From: Gammaproteobacteria bacterium
Lineage (GTDB): Bacteria; Pseudomonadota; Gammaproteobacteria; SZUA-140
Length of the DNA stretch: 64,000 nt
Assembly: GCA_015491865.1 (NCBI GenBank)
Contig: WFVD01000015.1
Span: forward strand, 1-64,000
Direction: 5' to 3'
Of the stretch, positions 9,046 through 18,128 are shown one piece after another. Position 1 is the stretch's first letter. Every line of letters begins with the position of its first letter. Under the pieces are notes generated by a model, which saw only the letters and a program-made list of their open reading frames with translations, ran no database searches and had not been told where the DNA came from. Made by a program: the position numbers and the translations under genes.

Positions 9046-9783
9046 TTACTGTGTGTGGTCGAGCAGTAGCGGCAGTGTTTCGAGGGTAAAAGTACCGTCA
9101 TAACGCAATACACTCCCCTGTTGATACCAGTCGCCAAGCACAGTGCGTCTGGCAGTTCTGCCGTGAAGTTTAAACTGGTGTTGCGCCGGACGGTGGGTGT
9201 GGCCGTGGATGAGATGGTAGAGATGATGCTCCTCCATTACCGCTTCAACTGCCGCCTGGTTGACATCCATGATCTCCGCGCGTTTCTTCTTTGAACGGAT
9301 GCGGCTTGTTTCACGGAACTGGCCTGCGATCTCAATCCGTTTTTCAATGGGGTGGCTCAAGAACTCATTACAGAAATCTGGGCTACGCACTTGCAGGCGA
9401 AAGGCTTGATAATCGACATCATCGGTGCAGAGGGTATCACCATGCATCAATAAGATGTTGTCGTTACCGAGTTTTATCATGCAGGGATCAGGAATCAGCG
9501 TGGCGCCTGAGGCCGCTGCAAACCGATCACCCAACAAAAAGTCACGATTGCCATGCATGATGTAAACCGGAATCTGCTGTTGGTGCAGCTGCTGTAGTGC
9601 CTCGATAACTTGCAGGCCCGTTTTATCGAGCACATCATCGCCAATCCACGTCTCGAACAGGTCTCCAAGGATGTAGAGATGGTCGCCGCGTTGCAGCCGT
9701 TGTTGCAGGAACTCGACAAACAGGCGGGTGATTGCCGGACGACCTGCACAGAGGTGCAAGTCGGAGATAAAGAGAGTTGACAT
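9046..9783 (-). CDS. lpxH: UDP-2,3-diacylglucosamine diphosphatase LpxH
   Basis: 245-residue metallophosphoesterase of lipid A synthesis, which cleaves UDP-2,3-diacylglucosamine to lipid X and UMP at the inner membrane. All metal-ligand motifs are present in order: SDLHL (7-11), GDLFETWIGDD, HGNRDFLLG, LMHGDTLCTDD and HGHTHRPA. The gene lies 18 bp downstream of a cyclophilin gene, matching the ppiB-lpxH neighbourhood in E. coli, and upstream of mfd on the same strand. Confidence 0.96.
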   Translation of the reverse strand: MSTLFISDLHLCAGRPAITRLFVEFLQQRLQRGDHLYILGDLFETWIGDDVLDKTGLQVIEALQQLHQQQIPVYIMHGNRDFLLGDRFAAASGATLIPDPCMIKLGNDNILLMHGDTLCTDDVDYQAFRLQVRSPDFCNEFLSHPIEKRIEIAGQFRETSRIRSKKKRAEIMDVNQAAVEAVMEEHHLYHLIHGHTHRPAQHQFKLHGRTARRTVLGDWYQQGSVLRYDGTFTLETLPLLLDHTQ

Positions 9784-9801
9784 TCAAATAACAGAGGCTA
9801 T

Positions 9802-10395
9802 TTATTTGGTAACCAGGCGGGTGATCTTTTCAATGACAACCATTTTTCTCGGTACATCGGTTGGAAAGGGACCGCCGCGCCCCGTTTTCTGGCGCTGGAT
9901 TTTATCAACCACCTTCATCCCTTTTATGACTTTTCCGAAGACAGTGTAACCCCAGCCACGCGAGTTCTTGGCGGTGTGGTTAAGAAAGTCGTTATCCTGC
10001 ACATTAATAAAAAACTGTGCGCTGGCAGAGTGTGGTGCGTTTGTGCGTGCCATGGCGATGGTGCCTCGGCTATTTTTCAGGCCGTTGTCGGCTTCGTTCC
10101 GGATCGTTTCATGGGTTGCCTTTTTATTATAGTTTGTATCGAACCCCCCCCCCTGAATCATAAAGTCGGGGATGACGCGATGGAAAATTGTTCCGTCGTA
10201 ATACCCCTCATCGACGTAGCGGAGAAAGTTCTTTACTGTGATCGGTGCTCTGGCCGCATCGAGCACGATGGAGATATCGCCCATATTGGTTGTCATGGTT
10301 ACTTCGACCTTATCACTAGCGTTAACGATCGAAGAAAAGGTAAGAGTAGCGGCGAGTATGGGAAAAACAGAGTGCTTTAAAAGTCTTTTAATCAT
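9802..10395 (-). CDS. Secreted cyclophilin-type peptidyl-prolyl isomerase
   Basis: 197-residue proline cis-trans isomerase. Residues 1-26 form a Sec signal peptide ([20 protein letters not shown], then SSIVNASD), predicting a periplasmic product. The cyclophilin core is complete: [15 protein letters not shown], then [20 protein letters not shown] and [17 protein letters not shown]. The location beside lpxH is that of cytoplasmic PpiB in E. coli, yet this copy carries an export signal like PpiA. Codons for Gln-Gly-Gly-Gly in the core form an uninterrupted run of ten G (C on the + strand, 10144-10153). That is a potential slippage site, although the frame is intact here. Confidence 0.93.
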   Translation of the reverse strand: MIKRLLKHSVFPILAATLTFSSIVNASDKVEVTMTTNMGDISIVLDAARAPITVKNFLRYVDEGYYDGTIFHRVIPDFMIQGGGFDTNYNKKATHETIRNEADNGLKNSRGTIAMARTNAPHSASAQFFINVQDNDFLNHTAKNSRGWGYTVFGKVIKGMKVVDKIQRQKTGRGGPFPTDVPRKMVVIEKITRLVTK

Positions 10396-10461
10396 CGTTC
10401 AATCCAGTTTCTCAAATCAGAAGACGTATATAGTAAAGGGTTTGCGCGGCAGATAAAAGTG

Positions 10462-10490
10462 GCCTGTTGTGTAACGCTACCCGAACAGGC
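10462..10490 (-). terminator. Candidate terminator hairpin after response-regulator gene
   Basis: GCCTGTT (10462-10468) and AACAGGC (10484-10490) form a 7-bp stem with a 15-nt loop. On the minus strand the stem is followed by ACTTTTAT. It lies about 100 bp past the end of the leftward response-regulator gene. Confidence 0.35.
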
Positions 10491-10592
10491 GGCCTGGTCA
10501 GGTCGCGACTCAGTTCCGATTCAGGTACTGAATAGCCGCTGACCTGGAGATAGAACAGCAACGGGCAATGTTAAACAGCTGAGCCGGAGAGG

Positions 10593-11162
10593 TTAAGCAT
10601 CTACGTGCTCTGTTTTACGCTTGATCTCTGATGCTGTTAGCTCCCAGAAGCTCTCAGGGTAATCATTTACTGGCAGATTAAGCTTGCTGGCTGCCAGCAC
10701 TGCAAGAAAATAAGGTTCTTTGCATGATGAGATATCAGCAAGTTCAACAGCTTTGGTCGTGATGTCGTTGAGTGCGTGCTGATCATGATATTCAGATGCT
10801 TTTTCAGCCAGACTAATCAGGTTCTTCATTCGATTGGCTGCATCTTCAAACCAGAATGGTTTATGCAAATAATCGCCTTTTTCCATAATGAAGTTCACAT
10901 TTGCGGGATCACTGAGACCACTGACAAAAAGGAAGCGCATCTTGCCATTGAGATCGTGCATCTTTTTAGCCAGCAAGATCCCGTCCGGGGGGGGCATGAA
11001 GACATCAAGGACAGCCGCATGAAACTTTGTTGGGTCTTCAGAAAAGCGTTCAAGCGCAAGTGAAGAATCAAGAAAAGCCTCATACTGGACACCGAAACGT
11101 TTGGCAATGCCTTCTAGGTAGATGAGGATATCCTTGTCATCATCGACAATCATCAGTTTCAT
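10593..11162 (-). CDS. Response-regulator receiver protein with C-terminal extension of unknown function
   Basis: 189 residues. The receiver domain occupies about 1-120, with acidic pocket Asp7-Asp8, phosphoacceptor Asp53 in AVLDVFMPPPDG, Ser81 in LFVSG and the conserved Lys101 in LHKPF. The remaining 70 residues (EYHDQHALNDITTKAVELAD to EHVDA) show no DNA-binding or enzymatic motif that I recognise. No histidine kinase is adjacent, so its partner is unknown. Eight consecutive C residues encode Pro-Pro-Pro after the phosphorylation site. Transcription is leftward and monocistronic. Confidence 0.85.
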   Translation of the reverse strand: MKLMIVDDDKDILIYLEGIAKRFGVQYEAFLDSSLALERFSEDPTKFHAAVLDVFMPPPDGILLAKKMHDLNGKMRFLFVSGLSDPANVNFIMEKGDYLHKPFWFEDAANRMKNLISLAEKASEYHDQHALNDITTKAVELADISSCKEPYFLAVLAASKLNLPVNDYPESFWELTASEIKRKTEHVDA

Positions 11163-11577
11163 TACGACTCTCCTTGTCTATCAGTATGTCGGAACGGCTT
11201 GTTCCCTGCTTTTTTATCGTCAAAACCGGGTTAAATATGAGTTTATTCCTGCTTTTATCGGGTTATGCAACTAACTGCTTTCAATAAAAAAATGACCTGT
11301 GGTGTAGGTAATAGCCGATAGAAAATGTCATCGAATGAGTTTATTTCTTGGTTATTTGTGGTTTTCATCAAAAAAGTCAGATAGATAGCATCATGACCAC
11401 CGATAGCTGGAGGGTTAAGTGATATTGCTTTGAAAGCTTTTATTTACGATCCTGAGTGTAATGGTCTATTATTTACTTAAAGTTGAATGTTCGCGTTGAT
11501 GTGGCACACATCACTAATGTGGGCAAGCATGGCGTTCCTGCTTATGCTGAAATAGAAATTTTATTGAGGAGAAGCTG
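11163..11577. other. Divergent intergenic region before the ankyrin gene
   Basis: About 415 bp separating the leftward response regulator from the rightward ankyrin gene. It contains an inverted repeat GATGTG-GCA-CACATC at 11498-11512, a possible operator about 65 bp before the ankyrin start, and a strong Shine-Dalgarno TTGAGGAGA before ATG 11578. No gene or RNA is recognisable. Confidence 0.4.
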
Positions 11578-13380
11578 ATGTCAATGTTAGCCAAATCATC
11601 CTTCAGGATAGCGCCCATCATGCTGTGTAGTGCTATTGCTCTTACGCTATCCATCGTTCCGGTTAATGTTAGTGCGGTCGAAGAGGCGACGCCTAAACCA
11701 GCTGTATCAATAGAGGGGCATAACTTTGTGTTAGCTGCCCGTTATGGTCATGAGGGTGTGATTAGAAATCTACTCAATAGTGGTGCTGACATCGATCTCA
11801 TTGACGAGCTTGGCAATACCGCGCTGATTGTGGCCGCAGCAGAGAATCATCTGTCAATATTAAAGCTACTGGTTTCACTGGGCGCCAATATCAATGCTCA
11901 GAGCAACGATGGCACGACTGCGCTGATGAATGCCTCGCTATATGGCAATTTTGAGGCGGCGAACTACTTGCTGGAAAGCGGGGCACAAGTTGACCTGAAA
12001 AAGGTTGATGGTGGGACTGCATTGGTCAGCGCTGTCCAGTATGGTCGTCTACCAATGGTTGAGCTGCTACTCTCAAAAGGTGCTGATGCAAATGTGATGA
12101 CAACTGGCGCAGCTAATGACAGGCGAGGCACGACACCTTTGATGTACGCTGCTATGCATGGATTAAAAGGTGAACAGGGTGACTGGGACCAGATTGTCTC
12201 AAGCCTTTTGAAATATGGTGCAGTTACTAGCCTGGCACGTGCCAATGGTGATACGGCGCTGACCATCGCACAGTGGAACGGCCATAACAGCATTGTCGAT
12301 ATATTACGTGCTGCTGGTGCGCGAGATGAAACTCATTATGCCGCACTCTCGAGTGAAGACGCCCTGATTAAGGCAGCAAAAATTGGTGATCTGGAAAAAG
12401 CCAGAGCACTGCTAAAGCAGTCGACCGATGTGAACTACCGCGATAAAAATACGGGGGTTACTCCCTTGATCAGCGCTGTCTATTTCAGGAATGCTGATCT
12501 GGTACATCTACTGGTAGAGAATGGTGCGAATGTGAATCATGTTCCATGGGGGCTGAAGGAGCTACGCATTGCAAATTCAAGTGTGACATTTAAAGAGCGT
12601 GAGTTACTACGGACAATTTCCCGGAACGATACCGCATTACTGATTGCTGTACAGAATAATGATTTAGCGATAGCGGAGTATCTTATTGGTCACGGCGCAA
12701 AGGTTTCTGTTGGTAACCGCAGAAAAGAGACGCCCTCATTGATTGCAGCACGAAATGGCAGTGCAGAGCTGCTAGCCTTATTGATCGCAAATGGTGCGGA
12801 TCCCGATCGTGCAACAATTGATAAAAAAGTCGACCGATTTATAATCCGCGCCCATAAAAAAGAGTTAAGTTCCTCGCTATTGATTGCGGCCGCAAGTGGA
12901 GGTCATATTGATGCGATAAAGGTGCTGCTCAACGCCGGCGCGGTTACGGATATTCAGGATGAAAAAGGGGTCACGCCTCTGTTTAAGGCGGCCGAGCAGG
13001 GATATGTCAGGGCCGTTGAACTTTTACTGACCCATGAGGCGAACCCTAATTTATACGATAACATTGGCCGTACCCCGTTAATGATCGCCTCTCGAAATGG
13101 TTATCAGAATATTGTTGAAGCATTGATCGCACATGATGCTGATGTCAATGCCATTGAACAGTTAGAGCCAAATTCTCATCGGGATATTTCGATAGGCGGT
13201 ATGACAGCCCTTATTTATGCCTCAAGAGGTGGGCATACCGAGATTGCAAGAATTTTGTTGGAGAACGGTGCGGATAGACGACTTTCATCGAATACTGGTG
13301 AAACAGCAATGGGCGCAGCAAAACAGCATGGGTTCAAGAAAATTGAACGGCTATTAGCGGGTGGCGCAATTGATGACTGA
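11578..13380 (+). CDS. Secreted ankyrin-repeat protein
   Basis: 600 residues with a Sec signal peptide at about 1-33 (MSMLAKSSFRIAPIMLCSAI then ALTLSIVPVNVSA). The rest is an almost continuous array of about 14 ankyrin repeats, each with the G-TPL/TAL-x-x-A and LL-x-x-GA-x-V/D-x-N pattern (examples GNTALIVAAAENHLSILKLL, GVTPLFKAAEQGYVRAVELL). A few repeats carry insertions (around residues 190-200 and 315-345). Ankyrin arrays bind proteins; no catalytic domain is present. The product is predicted to be periplasmic or exported. The ligand is unknown. The start is supported by GAGGAGA eight bases upstream. Confidence 0.88.
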   Translation: MSMLAKSSFRIAPIMLCSAIALTLSIVPVNVSAVEEATPKPAVSIEGHNFVLAARYGHEGVIRNLLNSGADIDLIDELGNTALIVAAAENHLSILKLLVSLGANINAQSNDGTTALMNASLYGNFEAANYLLESGAQVDLKKVDGGTALVSAVQYGRLPMVELLLSKGADANVMTTGAANDRRGTTPLMYAAMHGLKGEQGDWDQIVSSLLKYGAVTSLARANGDTALTIAQWNGHNSIVDILRAAGARDETHYAALSSEDALIKAAKIGDLEKARALLKQSTDVNYRDKNTGVTPLISAVYFRNADLVHLLVENGANVNHVPWGLKELRIANSSVTFKERELLRTISRNDTALLIAVQNNDLAIAEYLIGHGAKVSVGNRRKETPSLIAARNGSAELLALLIANGADPDRATIDKKVDRFIIRAHKKELSSSLLIAAASGGHIDAIKVLLNAGAVTDIQDEKGVTPLFKAAEQGYVRAVELLLTHEANPNLYDNIGRTPLMIASRNGYQNIVEALIAHDADVNAIEQLEPNSHRDISIGGMTALIYASRGGHTEIARILLENGADRRLSSNTGETAMGAAKQHGFKKIERLLAGGAIDD

Positions 13381-13390
13381 AGCAATAATT

Positions 13391-13428
13391 AAAGCGCGCT
13401 TGCTTAACCGCGAGCTTTTTCTTTTTCA
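13391..13428 (+). terminator. Candidate intrinsic terminator after ankyrin gene
   Basis: AAAGCGCG ... CGCGAGCTTT forms an imperfect stem with one bulge and a loop near 13400-13410, followed by TTTTTCTTTTT. It lies 10-45 bp past the ankyrin stop. Confidence 0.4.
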
Positions 13429-13494
13429 GAGCAAAAGATTTCCCGAAATCCAAAGGTTTTATGCAATTGAAATTTATTGAGTTATTATGGCTCG

Positions 13495-14832
13495 ATGTTT
13501 AATAGTAATCGAAGAAACCACAGCCTCATTATATCTGCCTTTTTGCTAGTACCCCTGTTGTTGCAGGGTATGACTGGCTGTGAGCGACAGGAAAAGGTTG
13601 TTAGTAAAAGTGCGATTATTAGCGAACTGGATGTCTGGATGCATACCGGGAACAAAGAGGCGCTGCTGTTGATCAAAGATCAGGTGGCCCGTTTTAACAC
13701 GAATCATAGCCGTATCCAAATCAACCTGACCTCTATTCCTAAAGGGACCTATAACGCACAGATTAATGCCGCGATCAGAACAAATACTATGCCTGATATC
13801 GTTGAGCTGGATGGCCCATACCTCGCCGGCATTGTCGAAGGTGGGGGGCTGATTAAGCTGGATAAACTGTTAACTGATACCGCTCGCCAAGATATGTTGC
13901 CAGCCATCTACAGGCAGGGAATGTACCAGGGGCGAGTCTATTCGTTGGCAACATCGGCTAATAATTGGGTGATGTATGCCAGGAAGAGTGCGATAGAGGC
14001 TGCTGGGTATCCTGTTCCTGTTATGTCAAAGGATGCGTGGAGTTTGACGGTGTTTGAAGCGTTACTTGCATCGCTTATGAAGCGTAGTGATTTTTCAGCT
14101 GCAATTGATCTTGGATTACAGCAACCGGGTGAGCGGCTATCGAATGTGCTCCATCCTATTCTGCTCTCATTTGGGGGGGGGATGATTGATAAAGATAGGC
14201 CCCTTGATGGAATGGGGGTTTTAAATAGTGAGCAAAACATAGCAGCTTTAAGCCATATCCGGCGCTGGATTAGAGATGGTTATGTTGATAATAATAGCGA
14301 TGGTAAGGCATTTATTAGTGGGCGTGTTGCGCTGTCGTGGGACGGGCTGGATAAATATGATTTATATCAGCAGCAATTTGGGGATGACCTGGCTGTGGTA
14401 CCACTGCCTGATTTTGGTGCTGGGAGCTATAGAACACAGCGAGCCTGGGGGTGGGGGTTAACGCGAAGCTGTGAAGACACACAGGCTGCGATGCGGTTTT
14501 TAGAGTTTCTGCTTCAGCCGGACGAAGTGCTGTTAGCGGCAAAGGCCAATGCCACTTTTCCTGCGACATACAGCGCTCTCGCCCGTTTTGATACTTTTAA
14601 TAAAACCCCTTCGTTTTCAGCCTTGATTGAAGAGCAGAAACGTGGTGATATATTTTTTCAGCCGCAATCACCACTTTATTCTGTGATAAGCGAAGCCTTT
14701 CAAAAGGCATTTGTGCGTATCAGAAAGGGTGAAGATGTCGAATCATCACTTAATAGTGCAGCAAAAATAGTCGATGAGGCACATCATAAATTTGACGCTG
14801 AATTAAAAGAAGTGGCTGCTTTGCCCCACTAA
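13495..14832 (+). CDS. Extracellular solute-binding lipoprotein (carbohydrate ABC transporter family 1-like)
   Basis: From ATG 13495 the product is 445 residues with a lipoprotein signal ending in the lipobox MTGC (Cys29), so it should be anchored in a membrane facing the periplasm. The fold signature of family-1 sugar-binding proteins is visible: DVWMHTGNKEALLLIKDQVA, IQINLTSIPKGTYNAQINAA, MPDIVELDGPYLAGIVEGGG and the RAWGWGLTRSC loop. An upstream in-frame TTG at 13477 would add six residues ahead of the signal peptide and is less likely. No permease or ATPase gene is adjacent, so this is an orphan binding protein. A run of nine G (Phe-Gly-Gly-Gly) lies near 14170. Confidence 0.82.
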   Translation: MFNSNRRNHSLIISAFLLVPLLLQGMTGCERQEKVVSKSAIISELDVWMHTGNKEALLLIKDQVARFNTNHSRIQINLTSIPKGTYNAQINAAIRTNTMPDIVELDGPYLAGIVEGGGLIKLDKLLTDTARQDMLPAIYRQGMYQGRVYSLATSANNWVMYARKSAIEAAGYPVPVMSKDAWSLTVFEALLASLMKRSDFSAAIDLGLQQPGERLSNVLHPILLSFGGGMIDKDRPLDGMGVLNSEQNIAALSHIRRWIRDGYVDNNSDGKAFISGRVALSWDGLDKYDLYQQQFGDDLAVVPLPDFGAGSYRTQRAWGWGLTRSCEDTQAAMRFLEFLLQPDEVLLAAKANATFPATYSALARFDTFNKTPSFSALIEEQKRGDIFFQPQSPLYSVISEAFQKAFVRIRKGEDVESSLNSAAKIVDEAHHKFDAELKEVAALPH

Positions 14833-15011
14833 TGATCTAATTCTGTTGTTTATTGCGCCTTGTTCTGGTGTGCTACTATGTTTCAATGTTTTCCATAACA
14901 TCTTCTTAAAGAATGTTTGAATCATGGCGATAAGCTATTGCATAGCCATGTAATTATGCATTTAATGTCACGATAGAACATATGTAAGATCACTTGAGGG
15001 AGTAATATTTG

Positions 15012-15869
15012 ATGGAAGCGGTCGATTTAATTAAAGGCTCAGTAAAACTTGCGACGCTGCCCGAGGTGTTCACTAAGATCAATGAAATGGTAGATGATCC
15101 CTCTTCATCTGCATCTGATATTGGCAAGTTTATCAGTCAGGATCCTGCGCTGACAGCAAGACTTTTAAAGATAGCCAATAGCCCCCTTTATGGCTTTCCG
15201 TCCAAAATAGATACCGTCTCCCGGGCGATCACGATTATCGGTACGCGCGGCCTGCGTGACCTGATTTTAGCCACGTCGGTGATTAATAATTTCTCTCACC
15301 TCTCAAATGAACATATCGATATCCATACATTCTGGCGGCATAGTCTTTATTGTGGTGTTCTGGCACGATTGATTGCAGTGAAATGCAATGCGCTCCATAC
15401 CGAGCCTTTTTTTGTTGCTGGTCTTTTGCATGATATTGGTCAGTTAATCATTCTTAATAAATTGCCAGAGATGTCACGTGAAACGCAGTTGCGTGCTAAT
15501 GATGGTATGGTGCCGCTATTTGAGGTTGAGCAAGAAGTTATCGGTTTTGATCATGCAAAAGTGGGTAGTGAGCTGTTACGCGACTGGAAATTACCCGAGA
15601 CAATTATCGATGCTGCTGAATTCCATCATGAGCCAGGTAAAGCAGAAGTCTCTCCACTGGGGGCATGTATTGTTCATATCGCAAGTGCTATAGCGGTAGA
15701 TGCTGAGGCTGTTTCAGAAAAGCGTGATGAGGGCTGTTTTATCACTACAGTTGATCCCGTCGCGCTGGCAGTAACCGGTTTGACAGTGGAGACGATTGAG
15801 CCGATTAAAGAAGAGGCTGCATTGCAGTTCACCGCCGCTGTAGAGTTGTTTTTACCTCAAGCAGTTTAA
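15012..15869 (+). CDS. HDOD-domain signalling protein
   Basis: 285 residues from ATG 15012, chosen because GAGGGAG lies nine bases upstream; an in-frame TTG at 15009 is the alternative. The HDOD domain runs from about residue 10 to 210: LPEVFTKINEMVDDPSSSAS, DPALTARLLKIANSPLYGFP, ISRAITIIG-type helix (SRAITIIGTRGLRDL) and FVAGLLHDIGQLIIL. HDOD proteins are related to HD phosphohydrolases and act in bacterial regulation, often with c-di-GMP, but usually without known catalysis. There is no attached EAL or receiver domain. Confidence 0.88.
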   Translation: MEAVDLIKGSVKLATLPEVFTKINEMVDDPSSSASDIGKFISQDPALTARLLKIANSPLYGFPSKIDTVSRAITIIGTRGLRDLILATSVINNFSHLSNEHIDIHTFWRHSLYCGVLARLIAVKCNALHTEPFFVAGLLHDIGQLIILNKLPEMSRETQLRANDGMVPLFEVEQEVIGFDHAKVGSELLRDWKLPETIIDAAEFHHEPGKAEVSPLGACIVHIASAIAVDAEAVSEKRDEGCFITTVDPVALAVTGLTVETIEPIKEEAALQFTAAVELFLPQAV

Positions 15870-15893
15870 CTGTTATTAAAAGTGAAAATCACC

Positions 15894-15929
15894 CCATTGT
15901 ACAGCGAGTCTCTGCTTGCTGCACAATGG
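15894..15929. terminator. Hairpin between convergent HDOD and Sel1 genes
   Basis: CCATTGT-A-CAGC (15894-15905) pairs with GCTG-C-ACAATGG (15918-15929), giving an 11-bp stem with a single mismatch. It sits between two convergent genes. The minus-strand 3' side is T-rich (GATTTTCACTTTT), so it could terminate the leftward Sel1 transcript and possibly act in both directions. Confidence 0.45.
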
Positions 15930-15954
15930 AGTATCTAATAGATATGGTGAGTAT

Positions 15955-16329
15955 TTATAGCGAAGAGGTTTTAATTCTCTCTTGCCAGTAGTGTGATCTT
16001 TTTTTATCGACAGGGAGCCCAAACCACCCCTCCTGATAGCCGACAGCAAGATACTCCTGAGCTTCAGTAACGCCATTTTCAGCTGCGCGTTGATACCATT
16101 CAAGTGCTGCAGACTCATCAAAACCGACATGTAAACCGCCATGATACATGAGTGCGATATTAAACTGTGCACGCGGATCCCCCGCTTTGGCAAGTGGCAT
16201 CCAGTATGAGAATGCAGCGCTATAATTTTCATCAAGAGCAGAGTTAACGGCGCTATCGTATGAATCTGCCGTTGCATTGGCCGCGCCTAGCGATAGTATG
16301 GCGGCAAGGAGGGTTGTTCTGAGGCGCAT
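15955..16329 (-). CDS. Small secreted Sel1-repeat protein
   Basis: 124 residues from ATG 16329, chosen because GGGAG lies about nine bases upstream and the frame then opens with a signal peptide (MRLRTTLLAAILSLGAANAT). A longer in-frame start at 16413 would bury that signal. Two Sel1-like TPR repeats follow: ENYSAAFSYWMPLAKAGDPR with AQFNIALMYHGGLHV, and ESAALEWYQRAAENGVTEAQ with EYLAVGYQEGWFG. Such repeats mediate protein interaction in the periplasm or envelope. Partners are unknown. Confidence 0.82.
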   Translation of the reverse strand: MRLRTTLLAAILSLGAANATADSYDSAVNSALDENYSAAFSYWMPLAKAGDPRAQFNIALMYHGGLHVGFDESAALEWYQRAAENGVTEAQEYLAVGYQEGWFGLPVDKKRSHYWQERIKTSSL

Positions 16330-16460
16330 AGTGATGATTCTCCCGCTAAAGCGTATTTGAGTGATGTTGAAACTATGCTTTAATATGTGATTGAAATCTG
16401 CGATGAAGGTCACAATTCTGATAGTAAATACTGCATATAAAACAGCCGGTTATGTTGCTT

Positions 16461-17423
16461 TTAGATGTCTATCTCTGGTATGGCTGACTCAGTCTCCCAT
16501 GGGTAAATTCGCTCTATATTAATGATTAACTGGTAGCCTGGGCCTGTAGGGTTTTTAATAACTCTACCGCTTGCCTCTGCAGTTTCATAAAGGTTAACTT
16601 GCATTGTGAGGGAATTTGCGATGTTTCTAGTGCTCGTCAGGTCGCCTAAAAAATCATGTTGAGTGAGGTGGTGTAATATCTCAAAATCGCCCAATACTCT
16701 GTTCATGGTTAGTTTAATTCTGGATGGGTTTTGATAGGATTTAAGAGAGTACGATGGGCGCTGATGCAAGGAAAAGAGTACCGTTAATTTTCCGCGAATC
16801 AGCTGGTAACTGATGTTTGTAATTCGATTGGGGCGAGGTATGACCTGTGTGCCAAATAGTGATAAAAACTCATCAGTAGTAATTTTATTGCGGTCACTAT
16901 TGTTATAATCCAGCAGCTTCTTCTTTTTTGATCCATCAACCTTGAATATACCTTTTTCTGTTAGCGGTTGAATGATAGATTTATCACTCGGTTTTGGCGG
17001 TTTTTCAGCCACTTCATCTAGCAGTTCGACTTGAATAACCTTTTTTTCACGCAATAATAAGCGCTGTTTGTAATGGCTGCCTAATCGCCGCTTAAGGCTT
17101 ATTTCTATCTTTGTCTCAGCGAGTGGGGATGAGACGAGCTTAAGACTCCTGACAAGCCTTCCGCTGAAATTTTTCTGCCTGAAGGATTGAGTGATGCTTG
17201 CAGGTGAGAGTTTCAGGGTAGCGTGCTTTTCATCACCAACTAACATTAAGAGCGTGTTGAGCTCTCCCTCATAAGTGATGAGTAATAGATCTCCCCCTGG
17301 TATCGGCTGAATATCGATTTCAGAAATGGTAGCTGAAGAGGCAAAAGCGGGCTGTGAGAGCGCGGCAAAAATCAACAATAGCCATTTGCAGGTTCTGGGT
17401 AAGCACCTTGTGGTTGTAGCCAT
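16461..17423 (-). CDS. Periplasmic AMIN-like domain protein, function unknown
   Basis: 320 residues with a Sec signal peptide (residues 1-28, ending QPAFASSA). Two segments have the beta-rich pattern seen in AMIN domains of PilQ and AmiC: about 30-130 (ISEIDIQPIPGGDLLLITYE, then FSGRLVRSLKLVSSPLAETK) and about 200-315 (ITNISYQLIRGKLTVLFSLH, GYQLIINIERIYPWE). A basic linker DGSKKKKLLDYNN joins them. AMIN domains localise proteins to peptidoglycan or septa. No enzymatic domain is present. The family assignment is tentative; the periplasmic location is firm. Confidence 0.6.
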   Translation of the reverse strand: MATTTRCLPRTCKWLLLIFAALSQPAFASSATISEIDIQPIPGGDLLLITYEGELNTLLMLVGDEKHATLKLSPASITQSFRQKNFSGRLVRSLKLVSSPLAETKIEISLKRRLGSHYKQRLLLREKKVIQVELLDEVAEKPPKPSDKSIIQPLTEKGIFKVDGSKKKKLLDYNNSDRNKITTDEFLSLFGTQVIPRPNRITNISYQLIRGKLTVLFSLHQRPSYSLKSYQNPSRIKLTMNRVLGDFEILHHLTQHDFLGDLTSTRNIANSLTMQVNLYETAEASGRVIKNPTGPGYQLIINIERIYPWETESAIPEIDI

Positions 17424-17578
17424 AATATCTCAATAATTACTGCATAAAATTAGCCAATAATTTTTTACTCTCTGTCTGGTTATGCTATCGACATAAAAAG
17501 AACAAGCTTTATATTTCTTTTTAATCAAAAAGATAGCGTTAATTTATGCGTTTTTTTGTGCCAGTTGTGAATGAATTC

Positions 17579-17587
17579 TGATAGAAT
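17579..17587 (+). promoter_or_regulatory. Extended -10 element upstream of rsd-like gene
   Basis: TG-A-TAGAAT (17579-17587) fits an extended -10 box about 40 bp before the rsd-like start. No good -35 is visible, which is common for extended -10 promoters. Confidence 0.35.
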
Positions 17588-17625
17588 CACCACTATGATT
17601 TATGTGAAATTCCAAGGAGTACGCG

Positions 17626-18072
17626 ATGTCCGCATCCCCCCCATTCAAAGATCGTAGAGCCAATTCGCACGGCATGATCGATGAGCTGGTTAATGTGCGA
17701 GCTCAGATGTTGTCACTGTACGGCGAACTGGCGGCTCAACATCCGTTTGAGGATGATGAATCTGTTACTGAGTTGCTGGAGCAGTTTTGCCAATCTTTGA
17801 TCGACTACACGGCCGACTCTCATTTCCGCCTTTATCGTTTTATTGACGAGCGAAAAGAGCGCCGTCGTGCCGTGATTGAGATTGCTGACCAGGTTTACCC
17901 CAAAATTGTATCGACGACACAGACGATTCTGGACTTCAATGATAAATACGATATCTCTGAGCATAGCGAGTTAATCGAAGCGCTGGAGGGGGATCTCTCA
18001 AAACTGGGAGAGAACCTGGCGGATCGGATTGAGCTTGAGGATGAGGTGATTAAGGTGATGCGCGCAAATTAA
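17626..18072 (+). CDS. Rsd/AlgQ family anti-sigma-70 regulator
   Basis: 148-residue helical protein. LLEQFCQSLIDYTADSHFRL (about residues 50-69) closely matches the core of E. coli Rsd (FCQSLVDYLSAGHF), and the C-terminal helix ENLADRIELEDEVIKVM matches the Rsd/AlgQ end. The family binds region 4 of sigma-70 and shifts RNA polymerase toward alternative sigma factors; AlgQ regulates alginate in Pseudomonas. AAGGAG lies five bases before the ATG. The gene is monocistronic with a divergent neighbour upstream. Confidence 0.85.
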   Translation: MSASPPFKDRRANSHGMIDELVNVRAQMLSLYGELAAQHPFEDDESVTELLEQFCQSLIDYTADSHFRLYRFIDERKERRRAVIEIADQVYPKIVSTTQTILDFNDKYDISEHSELIEALEGDLSKLGENLADRIELEDEVIKVMRAN

Positions 18073-18128
18073 CCGCATTCTGCTTTTAATATGTCAAATG
18101 CCCGTTTCAGAATGTAGATGGGGTGGTG

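Noticed and set aside
11498-11512. Sigma-54 promoter at the TGGCAC word upstream of the ankyrin gene
   Set aside because: TGGCAC is present but the required TTGC element at the right spacing is absent; it is better explained as half of an inverted repeat.
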